Shown piece by piece: positions 26,698-34,491 of a DNA stretch of 64,000 nt (the stretch's first letter is position 1; each line of letters begins with the position of its first letter). The DNA is from Ruegeria atlantica (lineage in GTDB: Bacteria; Pseudomonadota; Alphaproteobacteria; Rhodobacterales; Rhodobacteraceae): the NCBI RefSeq assembly GCF_001458195.1, contig NZ_CYPU01000006.1, positions 1 to 64,000 on the forward strand. Reading direction: 5' to 3'. A model generated the notes under the pieces. It had not been told where the DNA came from and did no database searches. It was given only the letters and a program-made list of their open reading frames with translations. The position numbers and the translations under genes were made by a program.

Positions 26698-26910
26698 TTA
26701 ACGCTTGCGGTCATCCAACTCGGAATTGAAGATACGCAGGCGATGGGTCAGGTTGTCCTCGTTGATCACGCTGTTGAAATTCTCGAACAGAAACGACAGC
26801 GCCTCTCCTTCATCCAACCCAGCATCACGCGCGAACGCCTTGAGCTTGCGATACCCGTCTTCGGTCATTGCGACGGGAAAGCGGCGGGTTAGTCGAAAAC
26901 GCTTTGGCAT
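26698..26910 (-). CDS. Small conserved hypothetical protein (possible DNA-binding)
   Basis: 70 residues, highly charged and basic: PKRFRLTRRFPVAMTEDGYR then LKAFARDAGLDEGEALSFLF. The beta-strand plus two-helix layout (RRFPVAMTEDGYRKLKAFA) recalls ribbon-helix-helix proteins, but no match is certain. A GAGGA ribosome site precedes the ATG at 26910. It sits between the FadE-like and GST genes in the same direction, so it could be a local regulator of the beta-oxidation operon. Confidence 0.7.
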   Translation of the reverse strand: MPKRFRLTRRFPVAMTEDGYRKLKAFARDAGLDEGEALSFLFENFNSVINEDNLTHRLRIFNSELDDRKR

Positions 26911-26964
26911 GTGGTTCCTCCGGTAAGCTGGGTCCGGGCAATATCGCCCGGACCCAGACTGAGA

Positions 26965-28746
26965 TCAGAAGTTCGCCGCGTCCAGAGCCATGACCGTGTC
27001 CGCGCCCGTCTGGATGCGTGCCAGATGCATGCCTGTAGCAGGCAGGCGGCGCGCCATGTAGAAACGGCCGGTGTTGATCTTGGTCTCGTAGAACTCTTTG
27101 TCCGACGCGCCGCCATCCAGCGCATCTTGCGCGGCTTTGGCCATCTGCGCCCACATCAAGCCCAGGCAAACATGTCCAAACATGTGCATGAAGTCATAAG
27201 AACCGGACAGAGCATTGTTGGGGTTCTTCATGCCTTCCTGCATGAAGTACATGCCAGCGGCCTGCAGGTCTTTGGACGCAGCCTTCAGCGGTTCGATGAA
27301 GGCCTTGTCATAGGCTTCGTCTTTACCAGCGCTGTCTTTGCAGAATGTCTTGACCATGTCGAAGAACGCCATGACGTGCTTGCCGCCGTCTTGCGCCAGC
27401 TTACGACCGACAAGGTCCAACGCCTGAACGCCGTTGGCGCCTTCGTAGATCATCGCGATGCGTGCGTCGCGGGTGTATTGCGACATGCCCCATTCTTCGA
27501 TGTAGCCATGACCGCCAAAGACCTGCTGTGCCTGAACGGTCATGTCATAGCCCTGATCGGTCAAAAAGCCTTTGATGACCGGTGTCAGCAGCGAGATCAG
27601 ACCGTCCGCATCTTTGTCGTCAGACCGATGCGCCTTGTCGATCATGGTCGCGCCCCACAGGATGAACGCACGCGCACCTTCGGTGAAGCTTTTCTGATCC
27701 ATCAGGTTGCGGCGGATGTCCGGGTGCACGATCAGCGGATCGGCGGGGCCGTCCGGGTTCTTTACACCAGTTACATCACGACCCTGCAGGCGGTCTTTGG
27801 CGTATTCGACGGCATTCTGGTACGCGGCCTCTGCCTGAGACAGGCCTTGCATGCCCACACCCAGACGCGCTTCGTTCATCATGGTGAACATGGCACGCAT
27901 GCCTTTGTGCTCTTCGCCCAGCAGCCAGCCGGTGGCTTCGTCATAGTTCATGACGCAGGTCGAGTTGCCGTGGATACCCATCTTCTCTTCGATCTTGCCG
28001 ACCGAGACACCGTTACGCTCGCCCGGCGTACCATCTTCATTGACGATGAACTTGGGCACGATGAACAGGGAGACGCCCTTGATGCCTTCGGGGCCGCCGG
28101 GGATCTTGGCCAACACCAGGTGGATGATGTTGTCAGCCATGTCGTGATCGCCGGACGAGATAAATATCTTTTGGCCCGATATCTTATAGCTGCCATCGCT
28201 CTGCGGTTCTGCTTTGGTGCGCATCAGGCCCAGATCGGTGCCGCAATGCGGTTCCGTCAGGTTCATGGTGCCGGTCCATTCGCAGCTGACCATATTGGGC
28301 AGGTATTTGTCTTTCTGTTCGTCGGTTCCGTGCGCCAGGATCGCTGACGCCGCGCCGTGCGTCAGGCCCTGATACATCACGAATGCCTGGTTCGCAGCCG
28401 AGAACATCTCACCAACGGCGGTGCCCAGGACGTATGGCATGTTCTGGCCGCCATACTCTTCCGGCATGTCGAGCCCAGTCCAGCCACCTTCTTTCATCTG
28501 CTCAAAGGCGTCTTTGAACCCGGTCGGCGTGTATACGATACCGTTTTCCAACCGGCATCCTTCGGTGTCCCCAACCACGTTCAGCGGGTGCAGAACATTG
28601 GTGGCCACTTTGCCTGCTTCTTCCAGAACGGCGCCTGTGAATTCGGCTTCAAGCTCGTTGTACCCCGGAACGTCGGAGTCCGAGATTTTCAGTACGTCGT
28701 GCAGAATGAACTGCGTATCTTTGGTTGGCGCGTTGTAGACGGGCAT
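26965..28746 (-). CDS. Acyl-CoA dehydrogenase (FadE-like, long form)
   Basis: 593 residues, the long acyl-CoA dehydrogenase type with an extra C-terminal domain (about 460-593). It introduces the trans-2 double bond into acyl-CoA, passing electrons to ETF. FAD/substrate segment [20 protein letters not shown] near 160, [16 protein letters not shown] near 190, and the catalytic-base region [20 protein letters not shown] near 425. The start [19 protein letters not shown] is family-typical. It is the first enzyme gene behind the MerR regulator, with 49 bases between, and is likely regulated by it. Confidence 0.94.
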   Translation of the reverse strand: MPVYNAPTKDTQFILHDVLKISDSDVPGYNELEAEFTGAVLEEAGKVATNVLHPLNVVGDTEGCRLENGIVYTPTGFKDAFEQMKEGGWTGLDMPEEYGGQNMPYVLGTAVGEMFSAANQAFVMYQGLTHGAASAILAHGTDEQKDKYLPNMVSCEWTGTMNLTEPHCGTDLGLMRTKAEPQSDGSYKISGQKIFISSGDHDMADNIIHLVLAKIPGGPEGIKGVSLFIVPKFIVNEDGTPGERNGVSVGKIEEKMGIHGNSTCVMNYDEATGWLLGEEHKGMRAMFTMMNEARLGVGMQGLSQAEAAYQNAVEYAKDRLQGRDVTGVKNPDGPADPLIVHPDIRRNLMDQKSFTEGARAFILWGATMIDKAHRSDDKDADGLISLLTPVIKGFLTDQGYDMTVQAQQVFGGHGYIEEWGMSQYTRDARIAMIYEGANGVQALDLVGRKLAQDGGKHVMAFFDMVKTFCKDSAGKDEAYDKAFIEPLKAASKDLQAAGMYFMQEGMKNPNNALSGSYDFMHMFGHVCLGLMWAQMAKAAQDALDGGASDKEFYETKINTGRFYMARRLPATGMHLARIQTGADTVMALDAANF

Positions 28747-28795
28747 GTGAAGCTCCCTTTAATTCATATGTCCGGGTGGTAGGCAGGCGAGGGGG

Positions 28796-29197
28796 TTACT
28801 CGGCAGCCTTTTTGTCTTGTTTGACCGAGGCGATGACTTTCTCGCCCCAGCGCAACTGTTCTTTCAGATCGTCGATCGCCTGGGTCAGTTCCTCACGGCG
28901 CGCTTCCATATCTTCCAGGCGCTCGCACGCAATTTCATAGGTGCGTGATATCTGAGTCATCTGTTGGTCGCCGACATGGTAAAGGTCCAGAAGCTGGCGT
29001 ATTTCTTCAAGGCTGAACCCAAAGCGCTTGCCGCGCAGGATGAGTTTCAGGCGGGCACGATCACTTTTGGTGAACAGCCGTTTTTGACCTTCGCGGATCG
29101 GAAACAAAAGCTCTTTGGCCTCGTAAAACCGCAACGTGCGGGGCGTGACATCATATGTCTCGCACATTTCTCGGATGGTCATCAGATCTTCGGTCAT
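28796..29197 (-). CDS. MerR-family transcriptional regulator
   Basis: 133 residues from the ATG at 29197. The winged HTH is MTIREMCETYDVTPRTLRFY and the wing FYEAKELLFPIREGQKRLFT. The rest is a dimerising coiled coil (RTYEIACERLEDMEARREEL) without a metal-binding Cys set. Family and position, immediately upstream of acyl-CoA dehydrogenase, suggest a regulator of fatty or branched acyl-CoA catabolism like LiuR. A close relative (29481-29849) lies upstream on the same strand. Palindromes are located between the two genes. Confidence 0.9.
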   Translation of the reverse strand: MTEDLMTIREMCETYDVTPRTLRFYEAKELLFPIREGQKRLFTKSDRARLKLILRGKRFGFSLEEIRQLLDLYHVGDQQMTQISRTYEIACERLEDMEARREELTQAIDDLKEQLRWGEKVIASVKQDKKAAE

Positions 29198-29273
29198 GGT
29201 TTCAGCACTCTCGTCACTGGCGTCAATGAAAGTCAGTTGCGCAGTCGATGCGCACGTTACAACATGTAGATGA

Positions 29274-29292
29274 CGTTCACGTAATGTGAACG
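29274..29292. promoter_or_regulatory. Inverted repeat CGTTCAC-N5-GTGAACG (candidate MerR operator)
   Basis: Perfect 7-bp arms in the leader of the MerR gene starting at 29197. The 19-bp span is the size over which MerR proteins normally bend DNA. Binding partner inferred from position only. Confidence 0.5.
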
Positions 29293-29305
29293 CTGCGTCA
29301 CAACA

Positions 29306-29322
29306 GAAGTTTACGTAACTTC
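29306..29322. promoter_or_regulatory. Inverted repeat GAAGTT-N5-AACTTC with ACGTAA core (candidate MerR operator)
   Basis: GAAGTTTACGTAACTTC has perfect 6-bp arms. The TTTACGTAA core resembles motifs reported for LiuR-type MerR regulators. A third partial copy, TTAACGTAACG, follows near 29360-29371. Whether one or both neighbouring MerR proteins bind is unknown. Confidence 0.5.
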
Positions 29323-29480
29323 CGCGCGCGTCAAGTCGCGGATTTCCGACTTTTTCGGAATTAACGTAACGGAATTTGTGGGTGCCAATTCCCGCAGAGC
29401 GACCCAACACACCTTAAGGCATGGCCGAAGTGTGCGAGAGTCGCTTCATTTTTTGAGTGTGCGATGGTGCGCCAACGGAA

Positions 29481-29849
29481 TCACTCGAGCGATTTGGCAG
29501 TCTGGTCGCGCATCTCGGTCAGGGCATCAATTGCCTCGTCCAATTGCTGTTTTTGCTGGTTCAGTTCGACGATCTGCTTATCCGCGACGTCGACAAATGC
29601 ACGCATTTGGATCTCGTTGCCTTCGTTTTCATAGATCAGCAGCCACTGCCGGATATCTTCCAGCGAAAACCCATATTTGCGGCCGCGCAGGATCAAAGTC
29701 ATGCGTGCGCATTCCCGCGGACCATAATATCGCGATCTGCCTTCCCGATCGGGTTGCAGCAATTCGATGTACTCATAGTAGCGCAGGGTACGTGGAGTCA
29801 CATCGTACTCGGCGCACATCTCTTTGAATGACAAACGGTTGTCGGACAT
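29481..29849 (-). CDS. MerR-family transcriptional regulator (paralog of the downstream MerR)
   Basis: 122 residues from the ATG at 29849 with AGGAG upstream. Its HTH, SFKEMCAEYDVTPRTLRYYE, is almost the same as in the neighbouring MerR (MCxxYDVTPRTLRxYE), and the segment LILRGRKYGFSLEDIRQWL also matches, pointing to tandem duplication. The C-terminus is a coiled coil (QIVELNQQKQQLDEAIDAL) that differs more, so effector or partner may differ. No Cys metal site. It is divergent from the thioesterase genes and could control them as well as the fad operon. Confidence 0.9.
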   Translation of the reverse strand: MSDNRLSFKEMCAEYDVTPRTLRYYEYIELLQPDREGRSRYYGPRECARMTLILRGRKYGFSLEDIRQWLLIYENEGNEIQMRAFVDVADKQIVELNQQKQQLDEAIDALTEMRDQTAKSLE

Positions 29850-29966
29850 TCCTGATCTCCTCTGGCGCAGCCTATGTTCTGTCAGCGGCAAGCGCAACCG
29901 GCGGGCTTGCTCTTTTGGCGGACACGGGCTCATAAAGGGATAAACCAAAAGAACGGATTCAAGTAC

Positions 29967-30386
29967 ATGGTCGACAAAGCCGCAATTGCGCGCCAGTTCA
30001 TCGAGGCGATCCCGCATGCAAGGGCGTTGGGTCTGAAGCTGACCTCAATCGGAAATGGCGAAGCGGGTATTACAATGCCGTACAGCAAAGAGCTTGTTGG
30101 CGATCCGCGCACCGGGGTGATTCATGGCGGCGCTGTTTTTACCGCATTGGATACCTGTTGTGGTGCCGCCGTCATGAGCCATCCGTCGGCCCCAGGGGGT
30201 ACGGCGACAATTGACCTGAGGATCGACTATATGCGGGCGGCAACACCGGGACAGACGATAACGACCCAGGCGACATGCTACCACATCACACGGAATGTCG
30301 CCTTTGTGCGCGCGACGGCGATGGACGAAGACGATGGCCTTCCGGTGGCCACAGCGGCAGGGTCATTCACGGTGGAGGGTCTGTAA
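29967..30386 (+). CDS. PaaI-type hotdog thioesterase
   Basis: 139 residues. Hotdog fold with the PaaI/YdiI active-site pattern TGVIHGGAVFTALDTCCGAA (HGG and the catalytic Asp) near residue 55 and TIDLRIDYMRAATPGQ near 90. It hydrolyses acyl-CoA thioesters to free acid and CoA; the chain preference is unknown. The next gene, another hotdog protein, starts at its stop (TAATG overlap), so the two are co-translated. Divergent from the MerR genes and near the fad operon, consistent with CoA recycling. Confidence 0.9.
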   Translation: MVDKAAIARQFIEAIPHARALGLKLTSIGNGEAGITMPYSKELVGDPRTGVIHGGAVFTALDTCCGAAVMSHPSAPGGTATIDLRIDYMRAATPGQTITTQATCYHITRNVAFVRATAMDEDDGLPVATAAGSFTVEGL

Positions 30387-30904
30387 TGGCGCGTACTCGC
30401 CCGGAACCCGTCCAGGTCGTAAAACAACGCCGGGATGCGGCGCTGAACGCGATTGTCGATGGTGTGCCCTACATTCGGTTCCTCGAAATCGGCTTTGATC
30501 GCCGCGGTGATGAACTGACTGGTGTTTTGAACTTCGACCAGAAACTGATCGGTAATCCGTTACTACCCGCGTTGCATGGGGGCGTCACGGCGGCGTTTCT
30601 AGAAGTCACGGCCGTTATCACGCTGAGTTGGGAGTTCTTGCTGCCCAAGATCGAAAGCGGGGAACTGAATGCCAGTGATATCGCCGACTACGAAAAAGTA
30701 CGTTTTCCAAAGACCGTCGATTTCACCGTCGACTATCTGCGGTCAGGCCTGCCGCGTGATGCATATGCGCGCGCGTTCATCAGTCGGGCCGGTCGTCGCT
30801 ATGCCTCTGTCCGGGTCGAGGCCTGGCAGGACAATCACGCGAAGCTCTTTGCACAGGCTTCCGGGCATTTCCTGATGCCACAGCCCACTACCGACGGAAA
30901 ATAG
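30386..30904 (+). CDS. Second hotdog thioesterase (PaaI-like)
   Basis: 172 residues. Hotdog fold with GNPLLPALHGGVTAAFLEVT near residue 60 (HGG conserved; the catalytic acid is Glu in FLEVT rather than Asp) and KTVDFTVDYLRSGLPRD near 110. It has a 40-residue N-terminal extension and an insert (LPKIESGELNASDIADYEKV) relative to the upstream gene. Pairs of unlike hotdog genes in Rhodobacteraceae may form hetero-oligomers; that is a suggestion. Translationally coupled to the first thioesterase. Confidence 0.85.
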   Translation: MARTRPEPVQVVKQRRDAALNAIVDGVPYIRFLEIGFDRRGDELTGVLNFDQKLIGNPLLPALHGGVTAAFLEVTAVITLSWEFLLPKIESGELNASDIADYEKVRFPKTVDFTVDYLRSGLPRDAYARAFISRAGRRYASVRVEAWQDNHAKLFAQASGHFLMPQPTTDGK

Positions 30905-30910
30905 AACGCT

Positions 30911-32227
30911 ATGCAGGACGCTTCGGCACCTATTACGCATAAGCGGGTGCTCCGGATTGCAGCGCCGATCGTATTGTCCAATGCGACGGTGCCAATTCTG
31001 GGGGCGGTGGATACTGGTGTCGTGGGGCAGTTGGGTCAGGCGGCCCCAATCGGTGCGGTCGGCATGGGTGCCGTTATTCTGGCCACCATCTACTGGGTGT
31101 TCGGGTTCCTGCGTATGGGGACAACTGGTCTTGCGGCTCAGGCACGTGGTGCAGGGGACACGGCGGAAACCGGAGCCTTGCTGATGCGCGGGCTGTTGCT
31201 GGGCGGCGCGGCGGGCCTGTTCTTTATCCTGACGCAAGTCTGGTTGTTTTGGGGGGCGTTCACCCTGTCGCCGGCCAGTGCTGAGGTTGAGTCGCTGACC
31301 CGCGCCTATCTGGAGATCCGTATTTGGGGTGCCCCGGCTACGATTGCGCTTTTTGCGGTGACGGGTTGGCTGATCGCGGTAGAGCGCACCAAGGGTGTGT
31401 TCGTTTTGCAGATCTGGATGAACGGGCTGAACATCGTTCTGGATCTCTGGTTTGTTCTTGGCCTTGGCTGGGGCGTCGAAGGTGTCGCCATCGCGACGCT
31501 GATCGCCGAATGGACCGGGTTGGCGCTTGGCCTTTGGCTGTGCCACGATGCTTTCGCTGGAAATCAGTGGCGCGACTGGCCCAGGATATTTGACCCCGCG
31601 CGTCTGCGCAGAATGATGCAGGTGAACGGCGATATCATGGTACGTTCGGTGCTTTTGACCGGTGCGTTTACCACTTTTTTGTTTGTTGGTTCCGATCTGG
31701 GGGACGTCAATCTGGCGGCAAATCAGGTACTGCTGCAGTTTCTTGAGATCACGGCCTTTGCCTTGGACGGTTTCGCATTCTCTGCCGAGGCGCTGGTGGG
31801 CAGTGCGGTCGGTGCGCGTGATCGCGCCCAGGTCCGGCGCGCGTCGATCATGGCGTCGCAATGGGGTGTCGGGGGTGCGTTTGCCCTGGGTTTTGTGTTT
31901 TTTCTAACCGGACCATCCCTGATCGATCTGATGTCAACCTCACCCGAAGTGCGGATTGCCGCGCGCGAGTTCCTGCTCTGGGCGGCCCTTGCGCCGGTGA
32001 TCGGCGTGGCCAGCTGGATGTTCGACGGCATTTACATAGGGGCGACGTGGACGCGCGCTATGCGGCAGGCGATGATCCAGTCCGTCGCGATCTATGTGGT
32101 GGCCCTGTTCCTGTTCGTGCCGACGTTCGGTAACCATGGGCTTTGGGCCGCGCTGATGGTCCTGAACATCGTGCGCGGGGTCACGCTGGGATGGCGTTAC
32201 CCTAAACTAGAAGCGCAGATCGCTTAA
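30911..32227 (+). CDS. MATE-family efflux transporter (DinF-like)
   Basis: 438 residues, twelve membrane helices in two bundles. N-terminal bundle starts VLRIAAPIVLSNATVPILGA with VDTGVVGQLG, and the second half contains NLAANQVLLQFLEITAFALD, typical of the DinF branch. It exports cationic or other small molecules using a Na+ or H+ gradient. The substrate is unknown. It follows the thioesterases by 6 bases and converges with arsC, overlapping its stop by 4 bases. Confidence 0.92.
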   Translation: MQDASAPITHKRVLRIAAPIVLSNATVPILGAVDTGVVGQLGQAAPIGAVGMGAVILATIYWVFGFLRMGTTGLAAQARGAGDTAETGALLMRGLLLGGAAGLFFILTQVWLFWGAFTLSPASAEVESLTRAYLEIRIWGAPATIALFAVTGWLIAVERTKGVFVLQIWMNGLNIVLDLWFVLGLGWGVEGVAIATLIAEWTGLALGLWLCHDAFAGNQWRDWPRIFDPARLRRMMQVNGDIMVRSVLLTGAFTTFLFVGSDLGDVNLAANQVLLQFLEITAFALDGFAFSAEALVGSAVGARDRAQVRRASIMASQWGVGGAFALGFVFFLTGPSLIDLMSTSPEVRIAAREFLLWAALAPVIGVASWMFDGIYIGATWTRAMRQAMIQSVAIYVVALFLFVPTFGNHGLWAALMVLNIVRGVTLGWRYPKLEAQIA

Positions 32228-32565
32228 AGCAGCGACAGCAGGTTTTCGCGCGGACGACCAATCGCGGCCTTGTCGCCGGCAATGGCCAGAGGACGCTCGA
32301 TCAGGATGGGGCTTTCCGCCATAGCCTGAATCAGGTCATCATCGGGCGTTGTTCTCGTAAGGCCCAGTTCCTTGAACCGCTTTTCGCCTGTCCGCATCAT
32401 CTCGATGGCCGGAATTCCCAATTGGGACGACACCGCGCGCAGCTCATCAGCAGACGGCGCATCCTCCAGATATTTGCGAACTTCGACAGCCGCGCCTTTT
32501 TCTTCCAGCAACGCCAGACCGGCGCGGGATTTTGAACAGCGCGGGTTATGCCAATATTCAATCAC
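32224..32565 (-). CDS. arsC: Glutaredoxin-dependent arsenate reductase (ArsC family)
   Basis: 113 residues. Catalytic Cys in [12 protein letters not shown] near residue 10. The three arsenate-binding arginines of ArsC are matched by [18 protein letters not shown] and IGRPRENLL. It reduces arsenate to arsenite with glutathione/glutaredoxin. Housekeeping ArsC-like proteins without a real arsenic role are common, and no arsB/arsR gene is nearby. It is the last gene of an operon with pyrD, starting with an ATGA overlap. Confidence 0.85.
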   Translation of the reverse strand: MIEYWHNPRCSKSRAGLALLEEKGAAVEVRKYLEDAPSADELRAVSSQLGIPAIEMMRTGEKRFKELGLTRTTPDDDLIQAMAESPILIERPLAIAGDKAAIGRPRENLLSLL

Positions 32566-33620
32566 AGCCAGTCCTCTCTTTTGCTGCCAACGGCCTGTGC
32601 GACGGATGTGAACCCGTCTTGCGCCAGCAGGTCATCCAGACCTTCGGCAATTTCTGCGGCCAGTGAAATGCCACCATAGACCATGGCCGTATAGAACTGC
32701 ACGGCCGAAGCCCCGGCGCAGATCTTGGCATAAGCCTGCTTTGCCGTCCCGATCCCGCCAACACCAATCAACGGGATTTGCCCGTCGGTCAACTGGCTAA
32801 GACGTGCTAGAACGCGGGTCGATTTCTGGAATAACGGTGCGCCGGACAGACCGCCTGCTTCACCCTTATGGGCACTGCGCAGACCATCGCGTGACAGGGT
32901 TGTGTTGGTGGCAATCACCGCATCCACGCCGGTTTCGCGGGCCACATCGGCGATGTCTTGCAATTCGCCTTCGGTCAGATCCGGAGCAATCTTCAGGAAG
33001 ATTGGCAAGGGGCGGGGCAGTGCGTTGCGCGTCTCAATCACGCCGCTGAGCAAAGCACTCAGGGCCGCCTTGCCCTGAAGATCACGCAGTTTTTCCGTAT
33101 TCGGGGATGAGACGTTGACCGTGGCAAAATCCAGATGCGCGGCGCAATGGGCCAGGACCTTGGCGAAGTCACCCGGGCGGTCGTCGCTGTCTTTGTTGGC
33201 ACCCAGGTTCAGGCCAATCACCGCGTCCTTTGGACGGTCAGCCAGACGGCGGGCCATGACGTCCATGCCTTCGTTGTTGAACCCGAACCGGTTGATGGCG
33301 GCCATGTCCTGGGTCAGGCGGAACAGACGTGGTTTCGGGTTGCCGGGCTGCGGGCGCGGGGTCACGGCACCGACCTCGATAAACCCGAACCCTGCGCGGG
33401 ACAAAGGCGCAAGAACCTCACCATTCTTGTCGAATCCTGCGGCCAGGCCAACGGGATTTGGCAGGTCCAATCCCGCCACTGCGGTGCGCAACCGATTGGA
33501 GGTCACTGGACCCGGCGCGGGGGCCAATCCGGCCTTTAGCGCCTTGATCGATAATCCGTGAGCTGTCTCAGGATCCATGCGGTGCAGGGCTGCCAGCCCC
33601 AGTTTTTCAGTCAGTTTCAT
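32562..33620 (-). CDS. pyrD: Dihydroorotate dehydrogenase (class 2)
   Basis: 352 residues from ATG 33620 (GGAG upstream). It oxidises dihydroorotate to orotate with quinone as acceptor at the inner membrane face. N-terminal helical extension [20 protein letters not shown] marks the membrane-associated class 2. [17 protein letters not shown] and [11 protein letters not shown] bind FMN, the catalytic Ser lies in [18 protein letters not shown], and [20 protein letters not shown] binds phosphate. It sits after DUF952 and DUF1330 genes, all joined by ATGA overlaps, and before arsC. Confidence 0.96.
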   Translation of the reverse strand: MKLTEKLGLAALHRMDPETAHGLSIKALKAGLAPAPGPVTSNRLRTAVAGLDLPNPVGLAAGFDKNGEVLAPLSRAGFGFIEVGAVTPRPQPGNPKPRLFRLTQDMAAINRFGFNNEGMDVMARRLADRPKDAVIGLNLGANKDSDDRPGDFAKVLAHCAAHLDFATVNVSSPNTEKLRDLQGKAALSALLSGVIETRNALPRPLPIFLKIAPDLTEGELQDIADVARETGVDAVIATNTTLSRDGLRSAHKGEAGGLSGAPLFQKSTRVLARLSQLTDGQIPLIGVGGIGTAKQAYAKICAGASAVQFYTAMVYGGISLAAEIAEGLDDLLAQDGFTSVAQAVGSKREDWL

Positions 33621-34048
33621 CCGAATACCTCTCCGCCAGCGGTAGGGGCGCATCGTATGAGGCGCGAGGTTTCGACGGCGGCTTGGCGGTGCACCACGGC
33701 CATTTGGTAAACCGGGTCCGTCACCATTTCCAGAAACGCGTGCGCTGTGGGATAGCGAGCGATGAAAACTGCGTCCCAGTTTTCGTTTTGCGGGCCGATC
33801 AGTGTCGTCTGAAACACGCCGCGCCACAGGATCGAAGCGCCAAGGCGCGCAATGATCGGAGCGGTTTCCGAGCCGTACTTGCCGTAAGCCTGCGCGCCGG
33901 TCAGCCCGGCATCCACGAGTTTGTGCCCTGCGGGATACTCAGCAGCGTCGCGGAACTTCACCAAGTTCAGCATCTCGATCGGGTGGTCCCGATCAAGATC
34001 CTTGAAAGCCTCAAACTGGGCGCGGTCCGGATCGACAAAATTGGTCAT
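33617..34048 (-). CDS. DUF1330-type protein
   Basis: 143 residues, ferredoxin-like (dimeric alpha-beta barrel) DUF1330 pattern: [17 protein letters not shown] near residue 22, [20 protein letters not shown] near 95. The fold binds small molecules, sometimes oxygenase-like; no catalytic residues can be proposed. ATGA overlaps on both sides tie it to DUF952 and pyrD. Confidence 0.8.
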   Translation of the reverse strand: MTNFVDPDRAQFEAFKDLDRDHPIEMLNLVKFRDAAEYPAGHKLVDAGLTGAQAYGKYGSETAPIIARLGASILWRGVFQTTLIGPQNENWDAVFIARYPTAHAFLEMVTDPVYQMAVVHRQAAVETSRLIRCAPTAGGEVFG

Positions 34049-34383
34049 TCCATATCCATGGGAAACTGGTGAGCGGTTCCATCAAAGGGCAGGGCGCGCG
34101 ACCAGACAACATCGGTCATTTTGATCTGCCGATAAAGATGCGGGAAAAGCGCGCCACCGCGCGAAACCTCCCATTTCAGGTCGTCGCCCATCACATCGGC
34201 GTCACACGCCAGCAGGGTCAGCCCTTCGACCCCGGCAAAATGTTTGGCGGCTGTTTCTGCCGCCTGCTTGGCAGTCGAGAAATGAACATATCCGTCAGAG
34301 ACATCGATCGGCGCCCCGTCTGATGCGCCTTGTGCCTGTAACGTGGCCCATTCATCGGCCCGAATAATTTTGTAAATCAGCAT
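34045..34383 (-). CDS. DUF952-family protein
   Basis: 112 residues from ATG 34383: MLIYKIIRADEW, GYVHFSTAKQAAETAAKHF near residue 35 and FPHLYRQIKMTDV near 90. This is the DUF952 pattern, a small ADP-ribosyltransferase-like fold of unknown function. First gene of the pyrD operon. The ribosome site is not clear; a longer open frame to 34470 has no better start. Confidence 0.8.
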   Translation of the reverse strand: MLIYKIIRADEWATLQAQGASDGAPIDVSDGYVHFSTAKQAAETAAKHFAGVEGLTLLACDADVMGDDLKWEVSRGGALFPHLYRQIKMTDVVWSRALPFDGTAHQFPMDME

Positions 34384-34433
34384 GCGGTCGTGATGCACCG
34401 GCCTACGGGTAGAATCAAGCCGGATTTCCCCCT

Positions 34434-34462
34434 TTGACTCTCGGCGTTGCGCGTCGCAACAT
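34434..34462 (+). promoter_or_regulatory. Promoter with embedded palindrome before the 5'-nucleotidase gene
   Basis: A -35-like TTGACT (34434-34439) and a -10-like CAACAT (34457-34462) are 17 bases apart. Between and over the -10 lies a perfect palindrome GTTGCG-CGT-CGCAAC (34446-34460). An operator in this place would let a repressor block the promoter, plausibly in response to phosphate or nucleotides; regulator unknown. Confidence 0.4.
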
Positions 34463-34491
34463 CTCCGCAATTAACAATAGGGAGTTAAACT

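Noticed and set aside
26911..28347. 478-codon plus-strand open frame opposite the acyl-CoA dehydrogenase
   Set aside because: It is antisense to a clear FadE-type enzyme; its translation is His/Val/Gly-rich without domains, typical of a high-GC mirror frame.
30743..31861. 372-codon minus-strand open frame opposite the MATE gene
   Set aside because: Composition (Arg, Gln, His) and position indicate a shadow of the MATE coding frame.
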